From Triticum aestivum (Eukaryota > Streptophyta > Magnoliopsida > Poales > Poaceae): 64,000 bases of DNA. The notes below the pieces were generated by a model. The model worked only from the letters and a program-made list of their open reading frames with translations. It did no database searches and was not told where the DNA came from. The position numbers and the translations under genes are program-made. The stretch is taken from contig NC_057807.1 in assembly GCF_018294505.1 (NCBI RefSeq), forward strand, positions 269,557,369-269,621,368, written 5' to 3'. Position 1 is the stretch's first letter, and each line of letters begins with the position of its first letter. This document shows, in pieces, positions 12,196-23,290 of the stretch.

Positions 12196-12326
12196 TCACA
12201 TAGTGATGTGAACTAGATTATTGACTCTAGTAAAACCCTTTGGGTGTTGATCACATGACGATGTGAACTATGGGTATTAATCACATACAGATGTGAATAT
12301 TTGTATTAAATCACATGGTGATGTGA
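12196..12326 (+). repeat. Four TCACAT-N4-ATGTGA dyads before the Angela polypurine tract
   Basis: Short inverted repeats TCACAT....ATGTGA occur at 12196-12211, 12251-12266, 12281-12296 and 12311-12326, joined by GGGTGTTAA/GGGTATTAA-like text. The same array is present in Angela copy 2 (61038-61167), so it belongs to the family and is not a local accident. Function is unknown. Confidence 0.75.
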
Positions 12327-12348
12327 ACTTGATTATTGACTCTAGTGC

Positions 12349-12359
12349 AAGTGGGAGGC
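12349..12359 (+). other. Polypurine tract of Angela copy 1
   Basis: AAGTGGGAGGC lies immediately before the 3' LTR, where plus-strand DNA synthesis is primed. The complementary form is at 61005-61015 in Angela copy 2. Confidence 0.75.
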
Positions 12360-14087
12360 TGAAGGAAATATGCCCTAGAGGCAATAATAAAGTTATTGTT
12401 TATTTCCTTATTTCATGATAAATGTTTATTATTCATGCTAGAATTGTATTAACCGGAAACTTGATACATGTGTGAATACATAGACAAAACATAATGTCAC
12501 TAGTATGCCTCCACTTGACTAGCTCGTTGAATCAAAGATGGTTAAGTTTCCTAGCCATACACATGAGTTGTCATTTGATTAACGGGATCACATCATTAGA
12601 GAATGATGTGATTGACTTGACCCATTCCGTTAGCTTAGCACTTGATTGTTTAGTATGTTGCTATTGCTTTCTTCATGACTTATACATGTTCCCATGACTA
12701 TGAGATTATGCAACTCCCGTTTACTAGAGGAACACTTTGTGTGCTACCAAACGTCACAACGTAACTGGATGATTATAAAGGTGCTCTACAGGTGTCTCCG
12801 AAGGTACTTGTTGGGTTGGCGTATTTCGAGATTAGAATTTGTCACTCTGATTGTCAAAAAGGTATCTCTAGGACCACTCAGTAATGCACATCACTATAAG
12901 CCTTACAAGCATTGTAACTAATGAGTTAGTTGCGGGATGATGTATTACGGAACGAGTAAAGAGACTTGCCGGTAACGAGATTGAACTAGGTATTGAGATA
13001 CCGACGATCGAATCTCGGGCAAGTAACATACCGATGACAAAGGGACCAACGTATGTTGTTATGCGGTTTGACCGATAAAGATCTTCGTAGAATATGTGGG
13101 AGCCAATATGAGCATCCAGCCCGCTATTGGTTATTGACCGGAGACGTGTCTCGATCATGTCTAGATTGTTCTCAAACCCATAGGGTCCGCACGCTTAAAG
13201 TTCGATGACGGTTATATTATGAGTTTATGTGTTTTGATGTACCGAAGGTAGTTCGGAGTCCCGGATGAGGTCGGGGACATGACGAGGAGTCTCGAAATGG
13301 TCGAGACGTAAAGATCGATATATTGGATGACTATATTTGAACATCGGAAAGGTTCCGAGTGATTCAGGTATTTTTTGGAGTACCGGAGAGTTACGGGAAT
13401 TCGCCGGGGAGTATATGGACCTTATTGGGCTTTAGGGGAAAGAGAGAGGAGAGGTTGGGCGCCCCCCCCCCAAGGCCTAGTCCGAATTGGACTAGGGGGA
13501 GGGGCTGTGCCCCCTCCTTCCTTCTCTTCTCTCTCCCCTTTCCTTGACTCCTACTCCTACTACTCGGAAGGGGGGAATCCTACTCCCGGTGGGAGTAGGA
13601 CTCCTCCTAGGGCGCGCCATACAGAGGGCCGGCCCTCCCCCTCCTCCACTCCTTTATATATGGGGAGGGGGAACCCCTTGGAGATACAACAATTGATGAT
13701 TGATCTCTTAGCCGTGTGCGGTGCTCCCCTCCACCATAGTCCTCCTCGATAATATCGTAGCGATGCTTACGCGAAGCCCTGCATCGGTAGAACATCATCA
13801 TCGTCACCACACCGTCGTGCTGACAGAACTCTCCCTTGAAGCTCGGCTGGATCAGAGTTCGAGGGACGTCATCGAGCTGAACGTGTGCAAGAACTCGGAG
13901 GTGTTGTGCTTTCGGTGCTTGATCGGTCGGACCGTGAAGACGTACGACTACATCAACCACGTTGTGCTAACGCTTCCGCTTTCGGTCTACGAGGGTACGT
14001 GGACACACTCTCCCCTCTCGTTGCTATGCATCACCATGATCTTGCATGTGCGTAGGAAATTTTTTGAAATTACTACGTTCCCCAACA
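12360..14087 (+). repeat. 3' LTR of Angela copy 1
   Basis: It matches the 5' LTR with scattered substitutions and a longer C-run near 13462 (nine C). It begins TGAAGGAAATATGCCC and ends TTCCCCAACA, immediately followed by the duplicated ACAGG. Confidence 0.93.
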
Positions 14088-15190
14088 ACAGGTCCCGGTC
14101 CCCAGGCAGGCTGCAGCCATCGCAGGTATGCCAGGTCGCGATGCCGTGGTCAAGGCCAGGAGGTGAGCGGCCCGAGGTCCAGTAAGAGCCCCTGAGGCGC
14201 GATGCTCAAGAGGTCCCCTTTAGCATGCAAGCAGCCGCCGAGAGGTGAGAAAGGAAGGCAACGTTGCCGTCACAGAGCCACAACAAGTGAGAGTTTCGCG
14301 TTGCAACAATTAGTTGTTCCAGGCGCAAGACTTATCTCGGTAGTCTGGAGTCGTTCCCTTGCGTTGCGCCAGACTTGTGCGTCGGCGGCTGGGGTCTAGC
14401 TAGGTTAGGCCCTCGTGAGCTTCCCCATTCTTCCCGCACTCTCCTTCATGCTCTACGTCCTCAGGTCCCGGCCCTCGAGCGAGCTCAGCCGCCGCTGGTA
14501 TGCCAGGTCGCGATGCCGTGGTCAAGGCCAGGGCGTGAGGGCTAGAGAGCCAGTAAGAGCTCCTGAGTCACGATGCTCAGGAGCCCCCCTTTTAACGCAC
14601 AAGCGGATTGCACGGAAAAGCGAGGGAGCCTGCAGTGCCGCCCGCTGAAATCCTCAGGAGGTTCCTGTAAATCAGCACGAGAAAAGCACGGGTTGCCATT
14701 ACGATTGTCGGCTGGCCATTGGTTGCTCCGAGAGAGAGGTGAGGGCACTGAGGGTCTAGTGAGGTGACGCATGCGGGGCTACCGCGGGCCAGAGCTCGAC
14801 CGCTCAGATTTGTTGGCGTTGCAGGGACAGACCCATGCGCATGCACCGTGCCAGCGCGAGCCGCTCCCGTGGTAGACGTCAATCGAGCAGGTGATAATCA
14901 CAGGTAGTTTAGGCATGAAAGGCAATTCCACTCAGGTAAACGCAGAGTGGATACATGCCACTGGGTCAGACCCAAGCGGCTTGGGGATGATGCAGCCCGA
15001 GGGGCGCCCCCAACAAGGTAAGCTCAAGACATAATAAAAAGATACATGCCGCGGGGACGGACCCACGCGGCCTGGGAATGATGCAGCCCTGAGGGCGCTC
15101 CTAGCTGAAATGAACTTGGAAGATGTCACCTGGTTCTGTTGTAGAAGGGGTGTTGAGGTAGCTGAAGATGCGCAGTGAAGGGGGCGACTC
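14088..15190 (-). repeat. Non-coding spacer of the TAT-like Gypsy with two duplicated segments
   Basis: No coding sequence is recognised between the RT fragment and the Angela insertion. A block of about 120 bases around GGTATGCCAGGTCGCGATGC occurs at 14125 and again 372 bases later at 14497. A second pair (ATACATGCC...GGGATGATGCAGCCC type) occurs near 14952 and about 92 bases later, near 15043. Repeats of this kind are known in the region upstream of the 3' LTR in TAT elements. Confidence 0.65.
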
Positions 15191-15526
15191 TCACGAACCA
15201 CCGGGGCCCTGAGCCTCGGGAGGCTCTGGGGGTCCAGGCGGTTCCTTGCGGACCGTCTCCATCTCCGCTAGGACCGTGTGATGCCTGGCCTCCTGAGCCG
15301 CCAAGATGCTTTGCAGGTGACGCTGGTAGGTGGCAGCCGCGTTCGGCAGGCCAAAAGGCATGCAAAGGTAGCTGTACGGCGGACCCTCGCAGCGTCCCAC
15401 GCGCGAAGGCCAAAAGCGCTCCTGAGATGCGGCTCGGTTGAGCCCTGGGATGTCGATGTAGACGTGCAGCCCACCATCCTCGCCTAGATGGGGAGCCGTG
15501 CCGGGTAGGCGGCGATCGCCACGCAT
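15191..15526 (-). pseudogene. Gypsy reverse transcriptase fragment
   Basis: The minus-strand frame contains HVYIDIPGLNRA and then YSYLCMPFGLPNAAATYQRH, the RT motif around MPFGL.NA.ATFQR of Ty3/Gypsy elements. The remainder of RT, RNase H and integrase are absent, so this is the broken edge of an internal deletion in pol. Confidence 0.8.
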
Positions 15527-15736
15527 GGCCCTTGCTTCCTGAAGCTCCTGGGTGGTCTTGGCGTTGAATTCTTGAATGTTGGGCTTTCCCCGTCTTGTAC
15601 CTTCCTAAGGGAGACGTGTCACGAAGCACGCCTCCAAGTGGTGCTCGAGCACCTCCCTCGTGATGTTGGCGAGATCTGAGGCCCTCCAGAAGAGAGCCCC
15701 CGAGCCCTGCCCGAGGAGGGCGCCGGGCACGCCTTC

Positions 15737-16489
15737 CTATGCGATGGAAGAAGACGCCCCAGGCACGGGCGCTGATCCTGACGCGGCACCACCCGGGATG
15801 CCAACCTCCTGAGGCCTTGTGCGGAGCGGTTGCTTCTTCTTCTTGGGGATGGCCTCAAGAGGCTTCTCGTCCTTGCTGTCTGGGTCCTCGATTGCTGCAG
15901 CTTGGAAGGCACGCTTGAGGGAGCACACCGCATCCCTCTCTTCGCAGGGGACCGTGATGATTCCGCCGCTTCCTGGCATCTTGAGGACATTGTAGCCGTG
16001 GTGGGTCACTGCCATGAACTTGGCCAGGGCCGGACGCCCGAGGATGGCATTGTACGGCAGGTGGATGTGTGCGACGTCGAAGTCGATGAGCTCGGTGCGG
16101 TAGTTGTCGCGCTTGCCGAAGGTGACAGGGAGGCGGACCTGCCCTATAGGGGTGGTGGAACCGTCAGTAACTCCTGAGAAAGGCTTGGTAGGCTGAAGTT
16201 GATCATATGGCACTTGAAGGTTGCCGAACATCTCTATGGACAGGACATTAAGCCCTGCACCGCCATCGATGAGGGTACTGGTGACTTGCACGTTGTTGAT
16301 GACTGGTGAACAGAGCATTGGGAGGATGCCAGCAGTAGCCGCGCACTTGAGTTGATCTCCCGAGCTGAAGGTGATGGCGCACTTGGACCACCTGAGCGGG
16401 TGCGTGGCCTCCAGCCTGGGAAGGACCGCGTTTACCTCGCGAGAAAACTGCTTGAAGCGCTGAGAGGCTGGGGCCTGAGCTCCGCCCAA
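15737..16489 (-). pseudogene. Gypsy aspartic protease region
   Basis: The 250-codon open frame holds a retroviral-type protease: STLIDGGAGLNVLSIEMF corresponds to the D-T/S-G-A active site, here with DGGAG, and YNAILGRPALAKFMAV is the C-terminal ILGRP motif. The enzyme would process the gag-pol polyprotein. DGG in place of DTG/DSG at the catalytic triad may matter, although D-G-G variants are frequent in this lineage as I recall. It lies between gag (right) and the RT fragment (left). Confidence 0.78.
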
Positions 16490-16584
16490 GATGCAAGTGA
16501 TAGCATGTGGCTCCTGGAAGCCCCCAGCCCCCTCGTCCTGATGATGGTCGTCATTCCTTCTTAGCGGTGGCAGCGGAGGAAGGC

Positions 16585-18250
16585 CTACGTTACCTTGCGG
16601 GCAGTCCTCACGAGGCTGATCCCTCTAGGCGCCCTCGCGAGGCTGGTCCTACCAGCGATCCTCACGAGGTCGGTCACGCCACTCCTAGCGAGGGCCACGG
16701 TCGTCCCATCGTCCTCCGCCACATCCTCCTCCTCAGCCGTAGCCCCGGTTGTTGCGCTCGGGGCGTCGACCCCGAAGCGTCCTTCTCGAATGGCCCTGAG
16801 CTCCTGGCAGTCGCTGGTGTTGTGTGTGTGGAGGTTGTGGTAGGCGCATAACGGTCGACGGCCCTTGGACGACTCCGGCTGGTCCCTGCCGTGCTTCGTG
16901 TCTGGTTCTGCCGCAAGCATGGCTACTCCCTTGCGCTTCACGTCCTTGGCTTTGGTCTTCTTTTCCTCTGGGTCGGCAGTAGGGAGCTCGAGGAGGGAGA
17001 GGCGTCCCTCCTCAGCTCTTGCGCACTTGGTCGCCAGGTTGAACAGCTCCAGGAATGTGCACAGCTCCTCGTGGATGGCGAGCTCCTCCTTCATCATGAC
17101 GTCGCGGACGCCATCAGAGAACACTGAGATGATGGCCTCATCCGTCACCTTGGGAATCTTGAGGCGGACGCTGTTGAAGCGCCGGATGTATTTTTGTAGG
17201 TCTCCTCGGGCTGTTGCTTGATGCAGCACAGGTCACCCGCAGCCGGGAGGCGGTTGCGAGTGCCCTGGAAGTTGGCGATGAAGCGGCTGCGCATCTCGTT
17301 CCAGGATGAGATCGAGCCGGGAGGCGGGTTCAGGAGCCACGAGCGGGCATCTCCTTGAGCGCCATGGGAAACCAATTCGCCATGACTTTCTCGTCGCCAT
17401 TGGCCGCCTCGATGCTCAGCTCGTAGAGCTGCAAGAACTCCGCGGGGTCGAGGGTGCCATCGTAGCGAGGAGGCAGGTCCGGCTTGAACTTGCTCGGCCA
17501 CACGATGCTACGCAGCTCGGTGGTGAAGGCGCGGCAACCTGCTGTGGTTACCGGGGCCCTTTGTTGACGCGGAGCTTGCTCTTGATGGTGCCCGCGCGCC
17601 GCTGCCAAGAGCAATACGCGGTCTTGTCACGCCGTTGCAGGGATCACGGCGGCGCCTTCTTGAGGCCGACGGATTTCTTGGCAGCTTCTTTCTTGTCGCG
17701 CGGGCGCTGGATGCGGTGGGTCACGTACAGGGGCCGCGCGCCTTGGAGCCAGGGCGCCGTCTTGGCGGAGAGTTGGTGGAGGCGCTCCTTGAGCCACGTC
17801 GCACATACCTCGCGGAGGGCGAGGAAGCGAAAGAGATGGCGCGGGATAGCCCCCTGCGGCGCTGACAAGCTCGGTGATGCGAGCGAGCCATTCTTCGTAG
17901 AGGTCGTCAACGCGGCGGTAATGCAAGAGCTCACGTGCCAGAAGCAGCGCGGCCTGCGCTGCCGTGGGGGAGCGACGAGCATGGGACGACGAACCGGCCG
18001 GGGTCAGCGACGGATTGGCGGTGCGGCCTTCCCGCCGCACCGAGGGGTGCAGCGAGGATGCTTGATGCTCGTTCCCCATCGGGCCGATGTCGGCGTTGGC
18101 GGCAGGTGACGGAGAATGACTGGGAGGCCCACCGACAGGAGCCGTCTGCGCGACGCAAGCGGCAAGAGCAGCCCGGTGCTCGGCTGGCGTCCGACATGGA
18201 TGCGACGAAGCGATGGGACGTGGATCAGCAGAAGGAATACTTTGGTGCAC
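16585..18250 (-). pseudogene. Gypsy gag of the TAT-like element, frameshifted
   Basis: An N-terminal section at 17627-18250 contains ALLLARELLHYRRVDDLYEEWL. The next part (17330-17614) has PPRYDGTLDPAEFLQLYELS, then in another frame SISSWNEMRSRFIANFQGTR (17145-17501). The C-terminal part at 16585-17229 has LQKYIRRFNSVRLKIPKVTD and a C-H-H-C-like knuckle (CAYHNLHTHNTSDC). These are the retrotransposon gag domains in order, spread over three frames, so at least two frameshifts disrupt it. Its product would be the capsid protein. Confidence 0.8.
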
Positions 18251-18251
18251 C

Positions 18252-18269
18252 CCTACCTAGCGCGCCAAA
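18252..18269 (-). other. Primer-binding site of the TAT-like Gypsy
   Basis: Directly inside the 5' LTR the minus strand reads TTTGGCGCGCTAGGTAGGGG. This TGGCGC-type primer site is typical of TAT/Gypsy elements and not of iMet-primed ones. It confirms the minus orientation. Confidence 0.7.
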
Positions 18270-19150
18270 TGTCGGATATCGGGTTCCGGCAAAACCCTTG
18301 AGGTTCAAACACTGGGGTGCGCATGAAGATTTCCCCCTACCGAATCTCGCTCTCAGCCTCGCCGTGATCCCTAAGCTAGACGAACTCACAGCACAAGAGA
18401 CACAAGATTTATACAGGTTCGAGCCGCTGTTGTGGTGTAATACCCTACCTTGTGTGGTGGTGGTGGATTGCCTCTTGGGCTGATGATGAATAGTACAAGG
18501 GAAGAACAGCCTCGCGAGGAGAGGTGTTCTTGTGCTTGGCGAGCTTGTGTTGGTGAGGGTGATCTGAATCAGTTGCCCCTTCTACTGTGGTGGCTAGCCC
18601 TATTTATAGAGGCCCTGGTCCTCTCCTCAAATATTGAGCGGGAGGGGATCCAACAACGGCCAATTTGAAAGGGGACAGCTAGTACAAGCTATCCTGACTA
18701 AAGGTGGTCTTCGCCTGTCAAAGGCGCTGGTGATGACGTCGTCTTGGGCTCCACGATGACCTCTGTCATGCTGGTCTTGGTCTTGTTGCACCGATATGGA
18801 AACCTTTGCATGATGTCTTGGTACTCCGTGTCTGCGCTTGCCCCCTTAGCACCAAAGGGGAAACGAGGACATTGTGCGCGTTGGCGCCCGCCTGGCCTTG
18901 GTCGTCATGGCTTGCGTCACGGGAACCTCGCGAGGTACCCCTTGCCTTGATCTCTCTGCCTCCCTCGCGAGCCTGCCTCGTGAGGCCGCTCCTGAGGAGG
19001 CCTTGCATTGTCCGCCCCGCGAGGCTTGGCCCCTCGCGAGGGTCTTAAGTGTTTGGTTGATGAAGACGGGTCATACTGGGCCACTGGTGGAGCCACGCCA
19101 CGGGCCGCAGGCAGGCAAGTCTGGGGACCCCCGTTCCCAGAACGCCGACA
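18270..19150 (-). repeat. 5' LTR of the TAT-like Gypsy
   Basis: It matches 3276-4164 and ends in an intact TGTCGG...CCGACA inverted pair. A minus-strand TATA box lies at 18601-18608 (TATAAATA on that strand). It is followed by the duplicated AAGGG at 19151-19155. Confidence 0.88.
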
Positions 19151-21698
19151 AAGGGGGGCCCATAAACCCCGACCGTGTTAGGAATGCAAAAATCAAGGAA
19201 CATAACACCGGTATGACGAAAACTAGGGCGACAAGAGTGGAACAAAACATCAGGTAAAAGGCCAAGCCTTCCACCCTTTATCAAGTATATAGATGCATTA
19301 ATTAAATATAAGAGATATTGTGATATTCCAAGATATCCATGTTCCAACATGGAACAACCTGCAACTGCACCTGCAATTAGCAACGCTATAAGAGGAGCTG
19401 AGCAAAGTGGTAACATAGCCAAACAACGGTTTGCTGGGATGGTGGAAAAGGTTAGAGGCTATCATGGCAATTTGAGAGGCTCGATAAACAAGTGGTAGGT
19501 AGCGCGACATAGCGATAGCATCGAGACAACTAGCATAGCAAAGATAGTAGTGAGATCCAAGGTGACGATCATCTTGCCTGAAATCCCGCTAAGAAGAAGA
19601 ATGAGTCCATAAAGAAGATGAACGGGCGTAGACAAATCAAGCGTAGTCGAACGAATCCTCATGATCACAATGAAACAGGAATTATCGAGAAGAAGCACAA
19701 CCGGAAAGAAGCAAACAACATGGTAAAAAAACAACACATGAACAAGGCATGATGCGCAACCAAATATGACGCATGAAAAAGCTATATGATGCTACTCATG
19801 GCAAGAGATGATGCATACAAGAACATCACATCACAGCAAGTTTAAATGAGGCTAGAAACAACATATAACAATTCCGGTAATCCTCATATGCAAATTTCGA
19901 AATTGGTCCTGATCTGAACAAAACATTATGTTGTTAAACAGCAAGTTAAAGTGCACTATGATGATCTACACTTTTTTCTAATCAAGTTACATATAAAGTT
20001 CATTTAATTCCGAGCTACGGCCTAGAAGATATGAGCAAAACAAGTTCATGGCATTGATGCAAAATGCATTTAAACATCAAGCACACATACTCAAACCAAG
20101 GATGCAACATGACATGATGAAACAACATGCAAAACCAAGGGGCATGATGAAAATGCAGCAACGGTTCAACACATACACTCAAAACAAGATATAGCAACAA
20201 TCTGCCTAAACAGCAACTAGGCACTTTGCAATCATCAAAACAACATGCTACAGGAGCCATATGAGCACAAACTTCATATGCACTTAAAGTACAGATTACA
20301 TGCTTCAAATATCATTAAGGTTCAGGTGCATATGCATCAAGATTAAACCAATATGATCAATGCAAAATGCAAAGTTCTGATACAGATTCATGACTTTATG
20401 TGAAAAACTGGGCATATACATGAGCAGAGTTAATATGATGACTTGTTGGAGGCATGAAACAAAGATACTACAGTGCAAGATCATGGCAAGCAAAAGCATG
20501 GCATGCTAATACATAACATGGAGCTCAAATAATACAACATGGCATATACATAGGAGCAACAAGTTCATGGCATCCATCAAGACAAGATGCATACATGAAA
20601 TAAGTTGATTCTCAAACTTAGTGAATCTGGGAATGCAAAACAGCAACATTATAATGCTGACTTTGGAGGCACACAACAGCAAGCATGGCCATTTTAATAA
20701 ATATGCAAAGGTCATGAGCATGTAGTAGACATGACATAATTCCAGTTAAACCAAGGGCACAATTTATAAGATGCATAGATTAATTACAATGAGCTTTCCA
20801 AAATGGAACATGTTGTTAATAGACTGGCAGATTTAGCATAATGGCAACTTGAGAGCAAGAAAGAGATAAGCTACGACAAGTTTAGATGGCAACCAAGGGC
20901 ATGGATGGATAGAGCACAACATGGTCTTCAAAACATGATTACTGAACATCTCCAGATTATGCATGGATTTGATGGTCGCATCAAGCAAACATAGCATCAT
21001 AATATAACATTTCCAGACTTGGCAGAAATTACTCTCTGGAAACAGAAAACAGCGAGTAGCCCAATTTGTGAGCTCGTGCTAGTCACCACAGGGCATATCA
21101 TGAAAAATGTGTTACGTCGATGCAAATATGACATTATTGTGCTTCTAAATGTGTAGGTATGTTGCTCAAAAAAATCACACAAAATGATATGAAAAAGACA
21201 AAATGGCAAGTTACAGCAGTTTTCTGCACTTAGTATCACTTAGCACTTCTGCAATGATGATTATGGCATCAAGATGAAACCTAACATGAATACAAATGCA
21301 ACTATCATGTAGAGCATAAAGAGCAGAACATTTCTTTATAAAGAACATCATCATCGGACTAACATGCACAAAGGTAGGTCCCACACAAAATGCACACATG
21401 CTGTTAAAATCTAGGGACAGTAGAAATCGACCTCGCAGGAAACCTGGATCTCGCGGTCCTGGGGACGAGACGGTGCAGCAGGGGCGTTTGGTTGGCGGGA
21501 TGCCCGCGTCCAGGGGTGGGGGCGTCCAGGTCGGGGTTGGGTCCGACGGCTGGGCAAAGGAGGCCATGGCGGATCCGGCGATGGGGAACTGCTCCAGTGA
21601 GGGGAGGAGGCCGGGGATGGCCGGATCTGGTGGATCCCGGCCGGATCCATCCATTCCCAGTGGCGGGGTTGGCGAGCTCCGGCGAGGCTGGTGCGGGG
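19151..21698 (-). repeat. Old Gypsy-type retrotransposon remnant, piece 2
   Basis: About 2.5 kb with no coding frame: AT-rich, CATGATG/ACAACATG-rich text (19270-21400), becoming GC-rich from about 21430. It joins piece 1 at the left across the TAT-like Gypsy and piece 3 at the right across the Athila-like array, as both target duplications show. The right-hand part is probably LTR sequence of the same minus-strand element. The family (Fatima-like or a long-LTR derivative) is not settled. Confidence 0.55.
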
Positions 21699-23275
21699 TG
21701 CTACCTCTTGAGCACTGTGTTGGATTTCCCCGAAGAGGAGAGGATGATGCAGCAAAGTAGCATAAGTATTTCCCTCAGTTTTTGAGAACCAAGGTATCAA
21801 TCCAGTAGGAGACCACGCACAAGTCCCTCGTACCTACACAAAACGATAGCTACTCGCAACCAACGCGATTAGGGGTTGTCAATCCCTTCACGGTCACTTA
21901 CGAGAGTGAGATCTGATAGAGATGATAAATAATATTTTTGGTATTTTTGGTATAGAGATGCAAAGTAAAAAGTAAAAGGCAAAGTAAAAGCAAAGCAAGT
22001 AATAAAGTAATGGAGATTGATATGATGAGAATAGACCCGGGGGCCATAGGTTTCACTAGTGGCTTCTCTCAAGAGCATAGATATTCTACGGTGGGTGAAC
22101 AAATTACTGTTGAGCAATTGACAGAATTGAGCATAGTTATGAGCATATCTAGGTAATGATCATGTATATAGGCATCACGTCCGAGACAAGTAGATCGAAA
22201 CGATTCTGCATCTACTACTATTACTCCACTCATCGACCGCTATCCAGCATGCATCTAGAGTATTAAGTTAAAAACAGAGTAACGCCTTAAGCAAGATGAC
22301 ATGATGTAGAGGGATAAATTCATGCAATATGATAAAAAACCCATCTTGTTATCCTCGATGGCAACAATACAATACGTGCCTTGCTGCCCCTTCTGTCACT
22401 GGGAAAGGACACCGCAAGATTGAACCCAAAGCTAAGCACTTCTCCCATTGCAAGAACTACCAATCTAGTTGGCCAAACCAAAAGGATAATTCGAAGAGAC
22501 TTGCAAAGATAACTCAATCATACATAAAAGAATTCAGAGAAGATTCAAATATTATTCATAGATAAGCTGGATCATAAACCCACAATTCATCGGTCTCAAC
22601 AAACACACCGCAAAAAGAAGATTACATCGAATAGATCTCCACGAGAGAGGGGGAGAACATTGTATTGAGATCCAAAAAGAGAGAAGAAGCCATCTAGCTA
22701 CTAGCTATGGACCCGAAGGTCTGAAGTAAACTACTCACACTTCATCGGAGGGGCTATGGTGTTGATGTAGAAGCCCTCCATGGTGGATGCCCCCTCCGGC
22801 GGAGCTCCGGAACAGGCCCCAAGATGGGATCTCGTGGATACAGAAGGTTGCGGCGGTGGAATTAGGTTTTTGGCTCCTGTTCTGATCGTTTGGGGATACG
22901 TAGGTATATATAGGAGGAAGGAGTACGTCGGTGGAGCAACAGGGGGCCACGAGGTAGGGGGCGCGCCCTAGGGGGGCGCCCCCCACCCTCGTGACCGCCT
23001 CTTTTGTTCCTTGGAGCAGGGTCCAAGTCTCCTGGATCACGTTCGGTGAGAAAATCACGTTCCCGAAGGTTTCATTCCGTTTGGACTCCGTTTGATATTC
23101 CGTTTCTTCGAAACACTGAAATAGGCAAAAAACAGCAATTCTGGGCTGGGCCTCCGGTTAATAGGTTAGTCCCAAAAATAATATAAAAGTGGAAAATAAA
23201 GCCCAATATAGTCCAAAACAGTAGATAAAGTAGCATGGAGCAATCAAAAATTATAGATACGTTGGAGACGTATCA
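21699..23275 (-). repeat. LTR A of the Athila-like array (3' outer LTR)
   Basis: About 1.58 kb. It differs from LTR B at roughly a dozen or more positions by eye. A minus-strand TATA box is at 22905-22912. It abuts the polypurine tract GGCATCCCCAAGCTT (plus-strand text) at 23276-23290. Confidence 0.92.
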
Positions 23276-23290
23276 GGCATCCCCAAGCTT
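23276..23290 (-). other. Polypurine tract, unit 1
   Basis: The minus strand reads AAGCTTGGGGATGCC directly before the 3' LTR. The same 15 bases adjoin LTR B at 30054-30068. Confidence 0.7.

Larger units (their letters stand above)
5531..14087 (+). mobile_element. Angela/BARE-like Ty1/Copia retrotransposon, complete, coding region decayed
   Basis: LTRs at 5531-7257 and 12360-14087 bound a 5.1-kb internal region, and the target duplication ACAGG is exact at 5526-5530 and 14088-14092. An iMet-type primer-binding site follows the left LTR and a polypurine tract precedes the right LTR. Gag, GAG-pre-integrase, integrase, reverse transcriptase and RNase H remnants occur in Copia order on the plus strand. 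Many stops and frameshifts make it non-coding. It inserted into the antisense-gene/pol spacer of the TAT-like Gypsy, so it is the younger of the two. Confidence 0.95.
3276..19150 (-). mobile_element. TAT-like Ty3/Gypsy retrotransposon, internally deleted, interrupted by Angela
   Basis: Two LTRs (3276-4164 and 18270-19150) begin TGTCGGATATCGGG and end in or near CCGACA. A 5-bp duplication AAGGG flanks the element (3271-3275 and 19151-19155). A primer-binding site abuts the right LTR and gag, protease and reverse transcriptase remnants all read leftward, so the element is on the minus strand. Subtracting the Angela insertion leaves about 7.3 kb. Only a short RT piece is present and no RNase H or integrase is seen, so it is non-autonomous. 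Between pol and the 3' LTR it carries an antisense gene remnant with a B3-like domain, in line with the extra antisense ORFs known in the TAT lineage. Confidence 0.88.

Noticed and set aside
12196..12326. Regularly spaced short repeats as a CRISPR-like array
   Set aside because: Spacing is irregular, the units are dyads within a Copia element, and the genome is a plant nuclear genome.
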